Program-made: the position numbers and the translations under genes
Notes under the pieces: generated by a model
The model's database searches: none
The model's input: the letters and a program-made list of their open reading frames with translations, nothing else
What the model was told of the DNA's origin: nothing
From: Candidatus Blautia merdavium
GTDB lineage: Bacteria > Bacillota > Clostridia > Lachnospirales > Lachnospiraceae
Assembly: GCA_019119975.1 (NCBI GenBank)
Contig: DWVZ01000034.1
Location: 1 to 42,874, forward strand
Direction: 5' to 3'
DNA: 42,874 nucleotides
Part shown: positions 41,229 to 42,874 of the stretch, in pieces
How the letters are laid out: every line of letters begins with the position of its first letter
Numbering within the stretch: the first letter of the stretch is position 1

Positions 41229-42874
41229 ATGGCATTACAGTTTATTTTCGGCGCTTCCGGCGCAGGCAAATCTCATTACATTTACAGCAGGATCATCCGG
41301 GAATCCATGGAGCACCCCCGGGAAACGTATCTGATCCTGGTGCCGGAGCAGTTTACCATGCAGACCCAGAAGGAGCTGGTGTCTATGCATCCCAGAAAAG
41401 GGATCATGAACATTGACGTGCTGAGTTTTGAACGCCTTGCCTTCCGGGTGTTGGAGGAAGTGGGAGCCTCCTGCAGCGGTCTTTTGGAGGAGACTGGCAA
41501 GAGCATGGTCCTTAGAAAGGTTGCCCAGGAAAAGAAAAAAGAGCTGAAGATCCTGGGAAACAAAATGGACCGGCAGGGCTATGTATCTCAGATGAAATCT
41601 ATGGTGTCAGAGCTTCGGCAGTATGAGATCATGCCGGAGGATCTGGAGGAGATCCGGCAGGAGCTGAAAGACCGCCCGGAGCTGTACTATAAGATGCAGG
41701 ATATCCAGACTCTGTATCAGGGCTTTTTTGCCTATTTGGAAGGAAAGTTCATCACCCAGGAGGAAGTGCTGGATGTGATGGGAGACCTGGTACACCGCTC
41801 AGAAAAGCTCAAGGGCAGCACGCTGGTGCTGGACGGTTATACAGGCTTTACCCCTGTGCAGCTAAAAGCTCTTGGAAAGCTCCTTTCTGTATGTGCAGAT
41901 GTTTTTGTGACGGTTACCCTGGCACCCGGGGAGGACCCTTATCAGCTGGGAAGCCCCCACCGCCTGTTTTATCTCAGCAAGCAGACAGTGCACAGGTTAT
42001 GTAAATTAGCAAAGGAGACTGGAATTTCCTGGGAAGAGTATTGGATCACAGAGAAAGAGCGGCAGGGGCGGTTTGCCCAGAATCCGCCGCTGGCTTATCT
42101 GGAAAAGCACATCTTCCGTTATGGAAGCCGCCCCTATACCCGGCTGGGCAAAGACCCGGCAGAAGGTGAGAAAGGCAGACACCAGCACAGCGTGTTTATC
42201 CAGGCGTGTTTAAATCCCGGGGAGGAGATGGAAGAGATTGCTGCCCGGATCCGCAGTCTGGTGCGCAGGGAAGGTTACCGGTATCGGGATTTTGCGGTGA
42301 TCACCGGGGATATGGAGGTCTATGCGCCTGCCGCCGGGCGGGCGTTTGCAAAGTACGGGATTCCCTGTTTCCTGGACCAGAAGCAGTCCCTGCTGCTGAA
42401 TCCTTTTGTAGAGTACATCCGGGCATCGGTGGATATGGCAGTGGAAAATTTCAGCTATGAAAGCGTGTTCCGTATGCTCCGCTGCGGTCTGGCAGATGTG
42501 GAGGAGGAAGCCCTGGACCGGCTGGAGAATTATGTGATCGCCAGGGGAATCCGGGGACTAGCAAAATGGCAGGAGGAATGGGTGAGAAGCTACCGGGGGG
42601 AAGACCCTCAGGAGGTCGTGGAGCTGAACCAGGTAAAAGCCGGACTTTTAGAAAACTGGCTCCCCTTTGCCCAGGCAATGAAGGCAAAAGACGCGTCCGT
42701 AAGAGATTACGCCCGGGCGCTTTATGAATACATCGCCGGCGGAAGGATCCAGGAAAAGCTGAAGCAGCTGGAGGAACAGTTTGCCCGGGAAGGAGATCTT
42801 TCCAGGCAGAAGGAATATAGCCAGATCTATCCGCTGGTGATGGACCTGCTGGATAAGCTGGTGGATATCCTGGG
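41229..42874 (+). CDS. addB: ATP-dependent helicase/nuclease subunit B, AddB (partial)
   Basis: The frame is open to the end of the window; 548 residues are visible of a protein usually about 1100-1200 long. It opens with the nucleotide-binding loop GASGAGKS (8-15), continues with LILVPEQFTMQTQKEL and DVLSFERLAFRVLEE, and has FAVITGDMEVYAPAAGRAFAKYGIP near 353-377, all typical of AddB/RexB. With AddA (not visible, expected downstream) it processes double-strand breaks and degrades foreign linear DNA. The C-terminal iron-sulfur nuclease domain lies outside the window. Confidence 0.95.
   Translation, partial: MALQFIFGASGAGKSHYIYSRIIRESMEHPRETYLILVPEQFTMQTQKELVSMHPRKGIMNIDVLSFERLAFRVLEEVGASCSGLLEETGKSMVLRKVAQEKKKELKILGNKMDRQGYVSQMKSMVSELRQYEIMPEDLEEIRQELKDRPELYYKMQDIQTLYQGFFAYLEGKFITQEEVLDVMGDLVHRSEKLKGSTLVLDGYTGFTPVQLKALGKLLSVCADVFVTVTLAPGEDPYQLGSPHRLFYLSKQTVHRLCKLAKETGISWEEYWITEKERQGRFAQNPPLAYLEKHIFRYGSRPYTRLGKDPAEGEKGRHQHSVFIQACLNPGEEMEEIAARIRSLVRREGYRYRDFAVITGDMEVYAPAAGRAFAKYGIPCFLDQKQSLLLNPFVEYIRASVDMAVENFSYESVFRMLRCGLADVEEEALDRLENYVIARGIRGLAKWQEEWVRSYRGEDPQEVVELNQVKAGLLENWLPFAQAMKAKDASVRDYARALYEYIAGGRIQEKLKQLEEQFAREGDLSRQKEYSQIYPLVMDLLDKLVDIL

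Overview
The window looks like chromosome of a gut-type Lachnospiraceae (Clostridia). Reasons are strong AGGAGG-type ribosome sites, moderate GC with short AT-rich promoters, YesM/YesN-type two-component regulation beside CUT1 sugar importers, a selenium/sulfur handling cluster of the anaerobic Firmicute type, a very long clostridial acyl-CoA dehydratase activase fusion, and AddB. The genus is not determinable by eye. No rRNA, tRNA, CRISPR array, insertion sequence or phage gene was seen. All assignments are from reading motifs; no database was searched.

Layout. 1-342 is the end of an FtsX-type ABC permease. 626-9550 is a uronide/sugar locus: GH88 unsaturated glucuronyl hydrolase, a DUF2264 protein, a ROK repressor, an AGE/YihS-type isomerase, a facing AraC regulator, then a DhuD/KduD-type dehydrogenase and an RpiB-fold DhuI-type isomerase. 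Together GH88, DhuI and DhuD would release unsaturated uronic acids from oligosaccharides and feed them toward 2-keto-3-deoxygluconate; the following kinase and aldolase are not in the window. 9644-12455 is a metal-efflux module: P1B ATPase without its own metal-binding domain, a separate small HMA protein, and a divergent ArsR sensor. 12476-24484 is an ABC sugar-import locus: AraC regulator, YesM/YesN pair, one solute-binding lipoprotein, a terminator, then two CUT1 permeases, a second binding lipoprotein and a GH35 beta-galactosidase. No ATPase gene is present, so a shared MsmK-type ATPase is expected.

24552-28388 is a divergent selenium/sulfur cluster: YedE-like transporter, TusA-like protein and DUF3343 carrier on the minus strand; EF2568-type cysteine desulfurase and a LysR regulator on the plus strand. 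28447-36959 carries a lone HicB-like protein overlapping a methyltransferase, Hsp33, NAD synthetase and a 1463-residue activase fusion. 37082-42874 holds an unknown coiled-coil membrane protein, a DUF6483-like protein, a Gfo/Idh/MocA oxidoreductase, a degenerate FMN-binding-like protein, a HAD phosphatase behind a duplicated promoter repeat, and the start of addB.

The five convergent gene pairs (AGE/AraC, DhuI/ATPase, GH35/DUF3343, activase/coiled-coil protein, oxidoreductase/FMN-like protein) are each separated by one long near-perfect hairpin that can end transcription from both sides. No gene-free stretch exceeds about 285 bases. The least explained parts are the seven 17-bp tandem repeats abutting the GH88 promoter, the palindrome over the AGE promoter, the AGE enzyme's lack of the sulfonate-contact residues of its closest known relative, and the unknown proteins at 37082 and 39667.
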